Positions 23,794 to 32,147 of a stretch of 64,000 nucleotides of DNA are shown here, in pieces. Both the position numbers and the translations under genes were made by a program. The stretch's first letter is position 1, and each line of letters starts with the position of its first letter. The stretch covers positions 744,001-808,000 of the forward strand of contig NZ_BCFL01000018.1 in assembly GCF_002217755.1 (NCBI RefSeq), written 5' to 3'. This stretch comes from Streptomyces hyaluromycini (GTDB lineage: Bacteria; Actinomycetota; Actinomycetes; Streptomycetales; Streptomycetaceae). The notes beneath the pieces were generated by a model. The model did not search any database. It saw only the letters and a list, made by a program, of their open reading frames with translations, and was not told the origin of the DNA.

Positions 23794-24993
23794 CTACTCC
23801 GCCCGCCGGAAGAGCGTCACCACCGCCGCCCCGCCCAGTCCGATGTTGTGCGCGAGCCCCACCCGGGCCCCGGGCACCTGCCGGTCGCCGGCCGCGCCGC
23901 GCAGCTGCCACACCAGTTCGGCGGTCTGCGCGAGCCCGGTCGCGCCCAGCGGATGCCCCTTGGAGATGAGCCCGCCGGACGGGTTCACCACCCAGCGCCC
24001 GCCGTACGTGGTCGCACCGGACTCCACGAGTTTGCCCGACTCTCCGACGGCACACATGCCGAGCGCCTCGTACGTCAGCAGCTCGTTGACCGAGAAGCAG
24101 TCGTGCAGTTCCACGACGTCGACGTCCTCGATGCCGAGGCCGGCGCGGTCGTACACCTGCCGGGCCGCCGCCCGGGACATCGGCTGTCCGACGACGTCGA
24201 TGCACGAGCCGGACGCGAAGGACTCCCCGGTGTCGGTCGTCATCGCCTGCGCGACGATCTCGACCAGCCCGGTGAGGCCGCGCCGTTCGGCGAACCGTTC
24301 GGAGACGACCACGGCCGCCGCCGCGCCGTCGGAGGTGGGCGAGCACTGGAGTTTGGTGAGCGGGCGGTGGACGGTGCGGGCGGCGAGGATGCCGGCGACG
24401 TCGTACACGTCCTGGAACTGGGCGTACGGGTTGTCCGCGGAGTGCCGGTGGTTCTTGGCGGCCACGGCGGCGAGCTGTGCCTCGGTCGTGCCGTACCGCT
24501 CCATGTGCTCGCGGGCCGCGTCACCGAAGATCTGCGCGGTGGGCGGGGTCATCTCGAAGCCGTGCCGGGCGGCCATGATGCCGTAGTGCCGGGCGACCGG
24601 CGAAGTGGAGAAGTCGCCGCCGTCGGCTCCGCCCCCGAGCGCGCCCTTCTTCATCTTCTCGAAGCCGAGGGCCAGGACGCAGTCGGCCGCCCCGCCCTCG
24701 ACCAGCTGGCGGGCCAGCATCAGAGCGGTCGCGCCGGTGGCGCAGTTGTTGTTGACGTTGTAGACGGGGACGCCGGTGAGACCCAGTTCGTAGGCGGCGC
24801 GCTGGCCGGCGGTGGAGGGCTGGAAGCAGTAGCCGACGGGAACCTGTTCCACCTCGCCGTACGTGATCCCGGCGTCGGCGAGCGCGGAGCCGCCGGCTTC
24901 CCGGACCATGTCCCAGTACTGCCAGTCACGACTCTCGGGCTTCTCGAACTTGGTCATTCCGACCCCGGCGACATACGCCTTCACAGCAGCCAT
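23794..24993 (-). CDS. SCP-2/SCPx-type thiolase (lipid-transfer protein)
   Basis: A thiolase-fold protein of 399 residues, strikingly like the thiolase half of vertebrate sterol carrier protein x. The nucleophile Cys is in VYNVNNNCATGATALMLARQ; VVELHDCFSVNELLTYEALG and GGLISKGHPLGATGLAQTAE are near-verbatim SCPx blocks. It would cleave 3-oxoacyl-CoA in sterol side-chain or branched-chain beta-oxidation. Start ATG 24993 (MAAVKAYVAGVGMTKFEKP). A KstR-type operator lies 13 bases upstream and leaves no room for a ribosome site, suggesting a leaderless message. A second palindrome sits at 25035. Confidence 0.92.
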   Translation of the reverse strand: MAAVKAYVAGVGMTKFEKPESRDWQYWDMVREAGGSALADAGITYGEVEQVPVGYCFQPSTAGQRAAYELGLTGVPVYNVNNNCATGATALMLARQLVEGGAADCVLALGFEKMKKGALGGGADGGDFSTSPVARHYGIMAARHGFEMTPPTAQIFGDAAREHMERYGTTEAQLAAVAAKNHRHSADNPYAQFQDVYDVAGILAARTVHRPLTKLQCSPTSDGAAAAVVVSERFAERRGLTGLVEIVAQAMTTDTGESFASGSCIDVVGQPMSRAAARQVYDRAGLGIEDVDVVELHDCFSVNELLTYEALGMCAVGESGKLVESGATTYGGRWVVNPSGGLISKGHPLGATGLAQTAELVWQLRGAAGDRQVPGARVGLAHNIGLGGAAVVTLFRRAE

Positions 24994-25005
24994 GACGCCG
25001 GAGAC

Positions 25006-25019
25006 TAGAACACGTTCCA
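25006..25019. promoter_or_regulatory. KstR-type operator (SCPx thiolase)
   Basis: TAGAACACGTTCCA, an exact match to TnnAACnnGTTnnA, 13 bases upstream of the thiolase start codon. Confidence 0.7.
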
Positions 25020-25034
25020 CAAACAGACCAGACA

Positions 25035-25049
25035 CTGACGGCGGATCAG
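25035..25049. promoter_or_regulatory. Second shared palindrome CTGACGNNNNNTCAG (SCPx thiolase)
   Basis: CTGACGGCGGATCAG, 16 bases beyond the KstR-type operator in the divergent region between the thiolase and the exporter at 25231. Confidence 0.5.
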
Positions 25050-25230
25050 AAACCCATGGGACGGTCAAGGATTCGTTAGCAGCTCGAAGCAACGGAATAG
25101 TTGCCTGTGCATACGAGGTTTACCCACCACTTATCCGATGCGCATGCACGAGTCCTGACCTCGACCCGCTTCTCTTTCCGCTACTCCTCCCGCTCTTCCC
25201 GTCACTCTCTCGGCCCGGAGGCCCCACTCA

Positions 25231-26982
25231 ATGACGCACACGACGACCGACCAGCCCGCCCGGGGCGCGAGCGGGGCCGTGGTCCCGGTCCTCGCCTTCG
25301 CGGGCATCGTGGTCGCGGTGATGCAGACCCTGCTCGTTCCGGTCATCAAGGACCTCCCGCAGCTGCTGGGCACCGAGCCCAGCAACGCCACCTGGGTCCT
25401 GACCTCGACGCTGCTGTCGGGCGCCGTGGCCACCCCGATCATGGGCCGCCTCGGCGACCTCTACGGCAAGCGGCGGATGCTGGTCCTGAGCCTCGCCGTG
25501 ATGGTGGTCGGCGCGCTGGTCAGCGCCCTCACCAGCGACCTGCTCACGATGATCGCCGGCCGCACCCTCCAGGGCTTCGCCATGGGCGCGATCCCGCTGG
25601 GCATCGGCCTGATGCGCGACATGCTGCCGCGCGAGAAGCTCGGCTCGGCGATGGCCCTGATGAGCTCCTCGATCGGCGTCGGCGGCGGCCTCGCGCTGCC
25701 CGCCGCGGCCCTGGTCGCGCAGCACATGGACTGGCACGCCCTGTTCTACGGCGCGGCCGGCCTCGGCGTGCTCTCCATAGCCCTGACCCTCCTGGTCGTA
25801 CCGGAGTCCCCGATGCGCGCGGAGGGGTCCTTCGACGTGCCCGGCGCGATCGGCCTGTCGGCCGGTCTGGTGCTGCTTCTGCTGCCCATCACCAAGGGCA
25901 GCGACTGGGGCTGGTCGTCCGGCACCACGCTGGGCCTGTTCGCCGCCTCGGTGGCCGTCCTGCTGCTGTGGGGCGTGTTCGAGCTGCGCCACTCGGCCCC
26001 GCTGGTCGACCTGCGCACCACGGCCCGCCCGGCCGTGCTCTTCACCAACCTCGCCTCGATCATGGTCGGCGTCAGCTTCTACGTCGTCTCGCTGGTCCTG
26101 CCGCAGCTGCTCCAGCTGCCGAAGGCCACCGGCTACGGCCTCGGCCAGTCGATGGTCACCGCCGGTCTGCTGGTCGCGCCGCTGGGCCTGACGATGATGT
26201 TCACGGCCCCCGTCTACGCCCGGCTGTCCGCCAAGTACGGGCCCAAGACCACCCTGATCCTCGGCATGCTGATCATCGCCATCGGCTACGGCGCCGGTCT
26301 CGGCCTGATGAGCGCGCCCTGGCAGAGCCTGGTCATCGCGGTCGTCCTCGGCGCCGGCATCGGCCTCGCATACTCCTCCCTCCCGGCCCTGATCGTCGGC
26401 GCGGTCCCGGCGTCCGAGACGGGCGCGGCGAACGGCCTCAACACGCTGATGCGGTCCATCGGTACGTCCGTGTCCAGCGCCGTCATCGGGATGGTGCTGG
26501 CCAACACGGCGAACCACGTCGGCGGTGTCGCCGTCCCGACCATGCACGGCTTCCGGGTCTCGTTCCTGATCGCCACGGGAGCGGTGGCGGTGGGTCTGGT
26601 GCTCGCCCTGCTGCTGCCGAAGCGGAGCCGGCCGGCCGAGGTCGCCCAGCACACCCAGCTGCGGGCCAGCAGCCAGGAGGAGGCCGCGCTCGCCAACGCC
26701 GAAGACGTGCTGCGGGGCTTCCGCGGCCGCGTCTTGGACGCCGCGGGCGGGCCGGTGGCCCGTGCCAAGGTGACCCTGATCGACCGGCGGGGGCGGCAGG
26801 CGGGGGCGACGCTGTCCGCCGAGGACGGCACGTACGCGCTCGCGGTGCCGGCCGAGGGGGCGTACGTGCTGGCCGCGAAGGCGGCGGGCCACGGTCCGCT
26901 CGCCTCGTCGGCGACGCATGCCGGGGACGACCGCGCGGTCGACCTGGACCTGGCGCTGCCCGGGGAGACGGTCAACGCGTAA
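25231..26982 (+). CDS. DHA2-family MFS transporter with C-terminal carboxypeptidase-regulatory-like domain
   Basis: A protein of 583 residues. The first 470 form a 14-helix MFS exporter (ATWVLTSTLLSGAVATPIMG, then RLGDLYGKRR as motif A). Residues about 492-575 form a soluble prealbumin-like beta domain (GFRGRVLDAAGGPVARAKVT ... DGTYALAVPAEGAYVLAAKA), the CarboxypepD_reg fold usually found in secreted or surface proteins. This tail is an addition to the usual family length. ATG 25231 has CGGAGG 11-14 bases upstream. It is divergent from the SCPx thiolase and might share its control. Export substrate unknown. Confidence 0.9.
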   Translation: MTHTTTDQPARGASGAVVPVLAFAGIVVAVMQTLLVPVIKDLPQLLGTEPSNATWVLTSTLLSGAVATPIMGRLGDLYGKRRMLVLSLAVMVVGALVSALTSDLLTMIAGRTLQGFAMGAIPLGIGLMRDMLPREKLGSAMALMSSSIGVGGGLALPAAALVAQHMDWHALFYGAAGLGVLSIALTLLVVPESPMRAEGSFDVPGAIGLSAGLVLLLLPITKGSDWGWSSGTTLGLFAASVAVLLLWGVFELRHSAPLVDLRTTARPAVLFTNLASIMVGVSFYVVSLVLPQLLQLPKATGYGLGQSMVTAGLLVAPLGLTMMFTAPVYARLSAKYGPKTTLILGMLIIAIGYGAGLGLMSAPWQSLVIAVVLGAGIGLAYSSLPALIVGAVPASETGAANGLNTLMRSIGTSVSSAVIGMVLANTANHVGGVAVPTMHGFRVSFLIATGAVAVGLVLALLLPKRSRPAEVAQHTQLRASSQEEAALANAEDVLRGFRGRVLDAAGGPVARAKVTLIDRRGRQAGATLSAEDGTYALAVPAEGAYVLAAKAAGHGPLASSATHAGDDRAVDLDLALPGETVNA

Positions 26983-26990
26983 CACTCCGT

Positions 26991-27023
26991 GGGGGCGGCC
27001 GCGAGTATGACGCGGCCGCCCCG
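26991..27023 (+). terminator. Intrinsic terminator after the MFS gene
   Basis: A perfect 12-base stem, GGGGCGGCCGCG / CGCGGCCGCCCC, with a 7-base loop, eight bases after the stop codon. Confidence 0.8.
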
Positions 27024-27040
27024 CACTTGCTGCGGGACCC

Positions 27041-27162
27041 GAGCGCTCCGCTGCGAAGTGCCGCGATGTGTCGTCTGCCGTGTGCGGCACCATCGTGGCT
27101 GGTCGCGCAGTTCCTCCCCCAGCCTTCGGCCGGGGGTACCCCCAGCGCCCCTTCGGGGCGCT
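27041..27162 (+). repeat. Long dispersed GC repeat, copy 2, with a nested hairpin element
   Basis: Begins GAGCGCTCCGCTG, contains GTGGCTGGTCGCGCAGTTC and ends CGCCCCTTCGGGGCGCT. The first 54 bases match 45265-45316. A CCCCCA hairpin (27114-27145) interrupts it between GCAGTTC and CGCCCC. Confidence 0.85.
27114..27145. repeat. CCCCCA hairpin element, copy 3 (nested in a dispersed repeat)
   Basis: CTCCCCCAGCCTTCGGCCGG followed by GGGTACCCCCAG. Its position inside the other repeat shows it inserted later. Confidence 0.8.
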
Positions 27163-27174
27163 GCCGGACCCGCG

Positions 27175-28227
27175 TCAGCCCGCGGCGGCGCGCTCCCCGG
27201 ACGGGCGCCGGCGGTGGGCAGGGTCGGTCAGGGACGGCGGCTGCCAGACGCCGTCGGCCCGGTAGAGGTCGGTGCCGGGGGCCACGATCTCGTCGATGCG
27301 GTCGAGCACTTCGTCGTCGAGGACCAGCTCGGCCCCCTTGAGCAGCGCGGTGAGCTGGTCCATCGTGCGCGGGCCGATGATCACCGACGTCACGGCCGGG
27401 TGCACCAGCGGAAAGGCGACGGCCAGCTCCGGCAGGGTGCAGCCCACCTCCTCGGTGAGGGCGACGAGCTGCTCGACGGCCGCGTACTTCGCGGCGTTGC
27501 CGGGGATCGCGGGGTCGAAGCGCTGCGGGAAGCGCTTGGCCCGGCCGGTGGTGAGGTCGACGGGCCGGCCCTCGCGGTGGGCGCCGGAGAGGAAGCCCGA
27601 GGCGAGCGGCGACCAGGTCAGCACGCCCATGCCCAGGCGCTGCGCGGTGGGCAGCACGGCCCGTTCGATGCCGCGGGCGAGAACCGAGTACGGCGGCTGC
27701 TCCGTGCGCATCCGCATCAGCCCGCGCCGCTCCGCCACGTGGTGCGCCTCGACGAGGTCCTCGGCGGGGAACGTGGAGCAGCCGAACGCCCGGATCCTGC
27801 CCGCCGTCACCAGGTCGCCGAGGACGGACAGGGTCTCCTCGATGTCGGTGGTGTGGTCGGGGCGGTGCACCTGGTAGAGGTCGATCCAGTCGGTGTCCAG
27901 CCGCCGCAGGCTGTCCTCGACGGCCTTGAGGATCCAGCGGCGCGAGTTGCCGCTGCGGTTGCGGCCCTCCCCCAGCGGAAAGTGCACCTTCGTGGCGAGC
28001 ACCACGTCGTCGCGCCTGCCCTTGAGCGCCTTGCCGACGATCTCCTCGCACTCACCGGCCGAGTACATGTCGGCGGTGTCCACGAAGTTGATGCCGGCGT
28101 CGAGTGCGGCGTTGATGATGCGGGCGCCGTCCTCGTGGTCGGGGTTGCCGAGGCCCCCGAACATCATCGTGCCCAGACAGTGGGTGCTGACCTCGATGCC
28201 GGTCTTGCCGAGGACGCGATAGCGCAT
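27175..28227 (-). CDS. Aldo/keto reductase
   Basis: An NADPH-dependent (beta/alpha)8 oxidoreductase of 350 residues. The catalytic tetrad is visible as Asp and Tyr in VDTADMYSAGECEEIVG, Lys in VLATKVHF and His in YQVHRPDHTT. The cofactor-binding end is SVIIGPRTMDQLTALLKG. The start is ATG 28227 (MRYRVLGKTGIEVSTHCLG). It stands alone; the substrate is unknown. The 3' side is filled by repeats. Confidence 0.93.
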   Translation of the reverse strand: MRYRVLGKTGIEVSTHCLGTMMFGGLGNPDHEDGARIINAALDAGINFVDTADMYSAGECEEIVGKALKGRRDDVVLATKVHFPLGEGRNRSGNSRRWILKAVEDSLRRLDTDWIDLYQVHRPDHTTDIEETLSVLGDLVTAGRIRAFGCSTFPAEDLVEAHHVAERRGLMRMRTEQPPYSVLARGIERAVLPTAQRLGMGVLTWSPLASGFLSGAHREGRPVDLTTGRAKRFPQRFDPAIPGNAAKYAAVEQLVALTEEVGCTLPELAVAFPLVHPAVTSVIIGPRTMDQLTALLKGAELVLDDEVLDRIDEIVAPGTDLYRADGVWQPPSLTDPAHRRRPSGERAAAG

Positions 28228-28486
28228 GCCGGTGCTCCGTCACAGGTGGGGTGGGTTGGCGGCGTCAGTGTAGGTCTTGGAGTGCACTTGAAAGCCAGCT
28301 CCCGCGGCCAACTTCGGTGACACACACCGGGCTTGGAGACCGTGGCGCGCTCCGACGCCTCCCGGGCACCGCGACACGGGGCGTGCCGGCGGTGCCGCCG
28401 CACACCCCGGTCGGCCGGCCGACGGAGCGGGTGCGGCAGCATGGAGGTCCGGACAGTCGAACGAGTGAATGAGTGAAAGGACGCCC

Positions 28487-29152
28487 ATGACCGCGGCAGC
28501 CCCCAAGCCCGAGATCCTGGCCGCGTTCGAGGCGGCGAAGGGGTTCATGCCCGTCGGCGAGGGGCTCGCGTTGTACGCGGCCGCCGTCGAGGCGGGGCGG
28601 CTCGGCCTCCCGTTGCTGGAGGTCGGGACGTACTGCGGGCGCTCGACGATCCTGCTCGCCGACGCGGCCCGCGCGGCCGGGGTCACCGCGCTCACCGTCG
28701 ACCACCACCGGGGCAGCGAGGAGCAGCAGCCGGGCTGGGACTACCACGACCCGGAGACGGTCGACCCGGAGATCGGGCTGATGGACACGCTGCCGACCTT
28801 CCGGCGCACCCTGTACCGGGCGGGCCTGGAGGACCACGTCGTCGCCGTCGTCGGCCGGTCCCCGCAGATCGCCGCGTTCTGGAACTCCCCGCTCGGCTTC
28901 GTCTTCATCGACGGCGGCCACACCGACGAGCACGCCACCGCCGACTACGAGGGCTGGGCCCCCCATGTGGCCCAAGGCGGGCTCCTCCTGATCCACGACG
29001 TCTTCCCGGACCCGAAGGACGAGTTCACCGGCCAGGCCCCTTACCGCGTCTACCTCCGCGCCCTGGAGTCGGGCGCCTTCACGGAGGTCTCGGCCCGCGA
29101 CTCGCTGCGCGTCCTGCGGCGAACGGGGGCGGGGATCCGAGGGCGCAGTTAG
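28487..29152 (+). CDS. Class I SAM-dependent methyltransferase
   Basis: A protein of 221 residues with the SAM-binding motif LPLLEVGTYCGRSTILLADA and the later LGFVFIDGGHTDEHATADYE, LLLIHDVFPDP, as in Methyltransf_24 proteins. GAAAGGA precedes ATG 28487. The next gene starts 10 bases after its stop, so it probably shares a transcript with the amidase. Substrate unknown. The 259 bases upstream hold no recognised feature. Confidence 0.88.
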   Translation: MTAAAPKPEILAAFEAAKGFMPVGEGLALYAAAVEAGRLGLPLLEVGTYCGRSTILLADAARAAGVTALTVDHHRGSEEQQPGWDYHDPETVDPEIGLMDTLPTFRRTLYRAGLEDHVVAVVGRSPQIAAFWNSPLGFVFIDGGHTDEHATADYEGWAPHVAQGGLLLIHDVFPDPKDEFTGQAPYRVYLRALESGAFTEVSARDSLRVLRRTGAGIRGRS

Positions 29153-29162
29153 AGTCGCAGAC

Positions 29163-30077
29163 GTGTCGTACACAGGCCCGGAATTCGATCCCCCGCAGCA
29201 GCGCCGGTTCCGGCGGGCGCCGCTCGCCGTCGGTCTCGCCGCGCTGGTGCCCGGTGCGCTGCTCGGCTGGGTGCTGTACGAGGGGGTCGGCAAGCCCGGC
29301 GGGAGCGGTGCCGGGCAGGCGGGCGCGGCGGCGCCCAAGTCGGCGGCCGCGGCGCCGTCCGACGACGCCAAGGTGCCGAGCGCGAGCCCGAGCGCGGCCC
29401 GTCCGCTGCAGGGCAAGGTCGTCGTCATCGACCCGGGGCACAACCCGGGGAACTTCCAGCACACGTCCGAGATCAACCAGAAGGTGAACATCGGGACGAA
29501 CTGGAAGGAGTGCGACACGACGGGCACGTCCACCAACGCCGGGTACAGCGAGGCCCGCTTCACCCTCGACGTCGCGCACCGGCTGCGGACCCTGCTGGAG
29601 CGGCAGGGCGCCACGGTGAAGCTGACCCATGACGGGGACCGGCCGGCCTGGGGGCCGTGTGTGACCAAGCGCGCGGAGATCGGCAACGCCGCGCACGCCG
29701 ACGCGGCCATCTCCATCCACGCCGACGGCGCTCCGGAGGGCGACCGCGGCTTCCACGTCATCCTCCCGGCCTCCGTGCACTCCGGCGCCGCCGACACCCG
29801 CCCGATCCTCGCCTCCTCCCGCACCCTCGGCGAGCGCGTCGAGAGCGACTTCGCGAAGGTCACGGGCAGCGCTCCGTCCAACTACGTCGGCAACGGCACC
29901 GGTCTCGACGTACGCAAGGATCTCGGCGGTCTCAATCTGTCAACGGTTCCCAAGGTGTTCATCGAGTGCGGCAACATGCGCGATAGCAAGGACGCGGCAC
30001 TGTTGACCAGCGGTGCCTGGCGACAGAAGGCGGCGCAGGGAATCTCTGAGGGAATCGTGAGTTTCCTGCGCGGGTAG
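29163..30077 (+). CDS. N-acetylmuramoyl-L-alanine amidase (Amidase_3), membrane anchored
   Basis: A protein of 304 residues. A cytoplasmic Arg-rich N-terminus and one transmembrane helix (about residues 20-41) are followed by an Ala/Ser/Pro linker. The zinc amidase domain starts at VVVIDPGHNPGN; ligands and catalytic Glu are in DPGH, GYSEARFTLD, AISIHADGAPEG and KVFIECGNMRD. It cleaves the peptide stem from MurNAc in peptidoglycan outside the membrane. Start GTG 29163. An insertion with cysteines (WKECDTTG, WGPCVTK) could be disulphide linked. Confidence 0.92.
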   Translation: MSYTGPEFDPPQQRRFRRAPLAVGLAALVPGALLGWVLYEGVGKPGGSGAGQAGAAAPKSAAAAPSDDAKVPSASPSAARPLQGKVVVIDPGHNPGNFQHTSEINQKVNIGTNWKECDTTGTSTNAGYSEARFTLDVAHRLRTLLERQGATVKLTHDGDRPAWGPCVTKRAEIGNAAHADAAISIHADGAPEGDRGFHVILPASVHSGAADTRPILASSRTLGERVESDFAKVTGSAPSNYVGNGTGLDVRKDLGGLNLSTVPKVFIECGNMRDSKDAALLTSGAWRQKAAQGISEGIVSFLRG

Positions 30078-30212
30078 GCATCGGCGGGCCCCTCCGGGCG
30101 GACACCCTGATCGTTCGGACGATAGTGTCCGTCCTACGATCGATTCCTACGATGAGGGGCACACCCCCGCGACGCCTCCTCCGCCGACGAGACGACCTAC
30201 GAAGGACCTGAA

Positions 30213-31040
30213 GTGAATATCCGCTCCCTCACTAGAGGCGACGGCGTGGTGATCGGAGCAGCGGCATTGCTGTTGATCGCGTCGTTCCTCGACAACTATT
30301 CGTACGACGGGGTGCCGGACGGCATCGACCTGCCGAGCCTCTGGTCGAGCGGACCGGTCCTCTTCAGCATCATCTTGGCGGGCATCGCGGGCGCCGCACT
30401 CGTCGTCGTCTCGCGAGTACTGCCGCAGCCGAGGAAAGTGGCCGGTCTGGATCTGAGCCCGTTCGGCGTCGCACTCACGGTCTTCGCCGCGTGGAGCGCG
30501 CTCGGCAACGTCATCGACCCGGCCGGCGCCGCCGACAACCTGTCCGGCTCGTCCAACGGACCCAGCGCGGGCACGGGCCTCATCCTGGCCCTGGTCGCCA
30601 CCCTCGTCATGGCCGGCGCGGCTGTCGCGACCCCGCTCGTCCCCGCCCTCCAGGCCGGGCTCATCCCGGCCCCCAAGCCGCCGGCCCCCCAGCCCTACGG
30701 TGCCCAGCCTCCCGGTGGTTACGGCTATCCGGGGGCCGGTGCCCCGCAGCCCGGGCAGCCCTACGGTGCCCAGCCGCAGCCCGGCCAGCCGTACGGGCAG
30801 CAGCAGCCCCCGGCCGCCGCGCAGCAGCAGGCGCCGGCCGCGGACTTCTCGCCGTTCTGGTTCGCCGTCCCGGTGGCACGGCCGCTGTTCGCGGAGGACG
30901 GCTCGACCGCGCCGATCGCCGAACTGGCGCCCGGCACCTGGTACTTGGCGGTCGAGCAGCGGGGCGCCGCCCTGGTCGCCCAGACCCAGGACGGCCGCCG
31001 CGGCGTGCTGCAGGACACCTCCGGGATCCAGCGCGGCTGA
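30213..31040 (+). CDS. DUF5336-like membrane protein with Pro/Gln-rich linker
   Basis: A protein of 275 residues with four hydrophobic helices (about 12-28, 48-68, 82-98, 122-146). A PQPYGAQP-type repeat region (150-210) and a small C-terminal domain (FWFAVPVARPLFAEDGSTAP to the end) follow. The layout resembles actinobacterial DUF5336 proteins, some linked to cell growth; role unknown. GTG 30213 follows GAAGGACC. A strong terminator follows the gene. Confidence 0.8.
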   Translation: MNIRSLTRGDGVVIGAAALLLIASFLDNYSYDGVPDGIDLPSLWSSGPVLFSIILAGIAGAALVVVSRVLPQPRKVAGLDLSPFGVALTVFAAWSALGNVIDPAGAADNLSGSSNGPSAGTGLILALVATLVMAGAAVATPLVPALQAGLIPAPKPPAPQPYGAQPPGGYGYPGAGAPQPGQPYGAQPQPGQPYGQQQPPAAAQQQAPAADFSPFWFAVPVARPLFAEDGSTAPIAELAPGTWYLAVEQRGAALVAQTQDGRRGVLQDTSGIQRG

Positions 31041-31054
31041 ACAGCCCAGCGCAC

Positions 31055-31086
31055 ACGGCCCCTTGCCCTTCCGGGCGAGGGGCCGT
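31055..31086 (+). terminator. Intrinsic terminator after the DUF5336-like gene
   Basis: ACGGCCCCTTGCCC and GGGCGAGGGGCCGT form a 14-base stem (one mismatch) around TTCC, followed by TGTCGT. Confidence 0.85.
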
Positions 31087-31112
31087 TGTCGTACAGTCGA
31101 CCGGCGATTTGT

Positions 31113-31127
31113 CTGACGTATCGTCAG
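31113..31127. promoter_or_regulatory. Second shared palindrome CTGACGNNNNNTCAG (LLM gene), overlapping the ribosome site
   Basis: CTGACGTATCGTCAG is fully symmetric around its central base. Its last bases overlap AGGAGG (31126-31131), the ribosome-binding site of the LLM gene, so a bound protein would sit at the very start of the message. Confidence 0.6.
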
Positions 31128-31136
31128 GAGGCGGCC

Positions 31137-32147
31137 ATGCGGCTCGGGTTGGCACTTGGATACTGGGGGCGCGGCCCCTCCCCGGACCATGTGCCGCTGG
31201 CGCGGGAGGCGGAGCGGCTCGGGTACGACTCGGTGTGGACGGCGGAGTCCTGGGGCTCGGACGCCTTCACCCCGCTCACCTGGATCGCCGCGCAGACGTC
31301 GACGATCAAGCTGGGTACGGCCGTTGCCCAGATGGCGGCCCGGTCGCCGGTCACCACCGCGATGCACGCGCTGACCCTGGACCATCTGTCCGGGGGCCGG
31401 ATGCTGCTGGGGCTCGGGCTGTCCGGGCCGCAGGTCGTCGAGGGCTGGTACGGCCGCCCGTTCCCGAAGTCGCCGCTGACCGCGACCAGGGAGTACGTGG
31501 ACGTCGTACGGCAGGTGCTGCGCCGGGAGGGTCCGGTGGCGCTGGACGGGCGCTTCCACCCGCTCCCCTACCGGGGGCCGGACGCGACCGGCCTCGGCAA
31601 GCCGCTGAAGCCGATCACCCACCCCCTCCGCCCCGGCCTGCCCGTCCTGCTCGGCGCCGAGGGGCCGAAGAACGTCGCCCAGACGGTCCGCATCGCCGAC
31701 GGCTGGCTGCCGCTGTACTGGGCGCCGAGCCGGCCCGAGGTGTACGGCCCGGCGGTCGCCTCCCTCCCGGAGGGCTTCCTGGTCGCCCCCATGGCCCAGG
31801 TCAAGGTCTGCGACGACGTGGCGGCCGGGCTGCTGCCCGTGAAGGCCATGCTCGGCTTCTACATCGGCGGGATGGGCCACGCGGCCCGCAACTTCCACGC
31901 CGACCTCATGGCCCGGATGGGGTACGAGGAGGAGGCGAGGCGGATCCAGGAGCTGTTCCTGTCGGGACGGCGCGAGGAGGCGGTGCTGGCGGTGCCGGAC
32001 GCGTTCGCCGACGAGATCTCGCTGGTCGGCCCGCGCGAACGCATCGCCGAGCGGCTGGAGTTGTGGCGCAAGGGCCCGGTGACCGACCTGCTGGCCCTGG
32101 CCCCGGACCCTCACACGCTGCGGGTGCTCGCCGAGCTGAACTCCTAG
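31137..32147 (+). CDS. LLM-class F420-dependent oxidoreductase
   Basis: A luciferase-like TIM-barrel enzyme of 336 residues, close in pattern to mycobacterial Rv3520c, a member of the cholesterol/KstR region. Motifs: LGLALGYWGRGPSPDHVPLA, YDSVWTAESWGSDAFTPLTW, LGTAVAQMAARSP, LGLGLSGPQVVEGWYG and LLGAEGPKNVAQTVRIADGW. It would use F420H2 or FMN to reduce an organic substrate. ATG 31137 with AGGAGG is clearly preferred over a GTG at 31086. The operator-like palindrome overlaps the ribosome site. The stop codon shares CTAG with the convergent lipoprotein gene. Confidence 0.9.
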   Translation: MRLGLALGYWGRGPSPDHVPLAREAERLGYDSVWTAESWGSDAFTPLTWIAAQTSTIKLGTAVAQMAARSPVTTAMHALTLDHLSGGRMLLGLGLSGPQVVEGWYGRPFPKSPLTATREYVDVVRQVLRREGPVALDGRFHPLPYRGPDATGLGKPLKPITHPLRPGLPVLLGAEGPKNVAQTVRIADGWLPLYWAPSRPEVYGPAVASLPEGFLVAPMAQVKVCDDVAAGLLPVKAMLGFYIGGMGHAARNFHADLMARMGYEEEARRIQELFLSGRREEAVLAVPDAFADEISLVGPRERIAERLELWRKGPVTDLLALAPDPHTLRVLAELNS

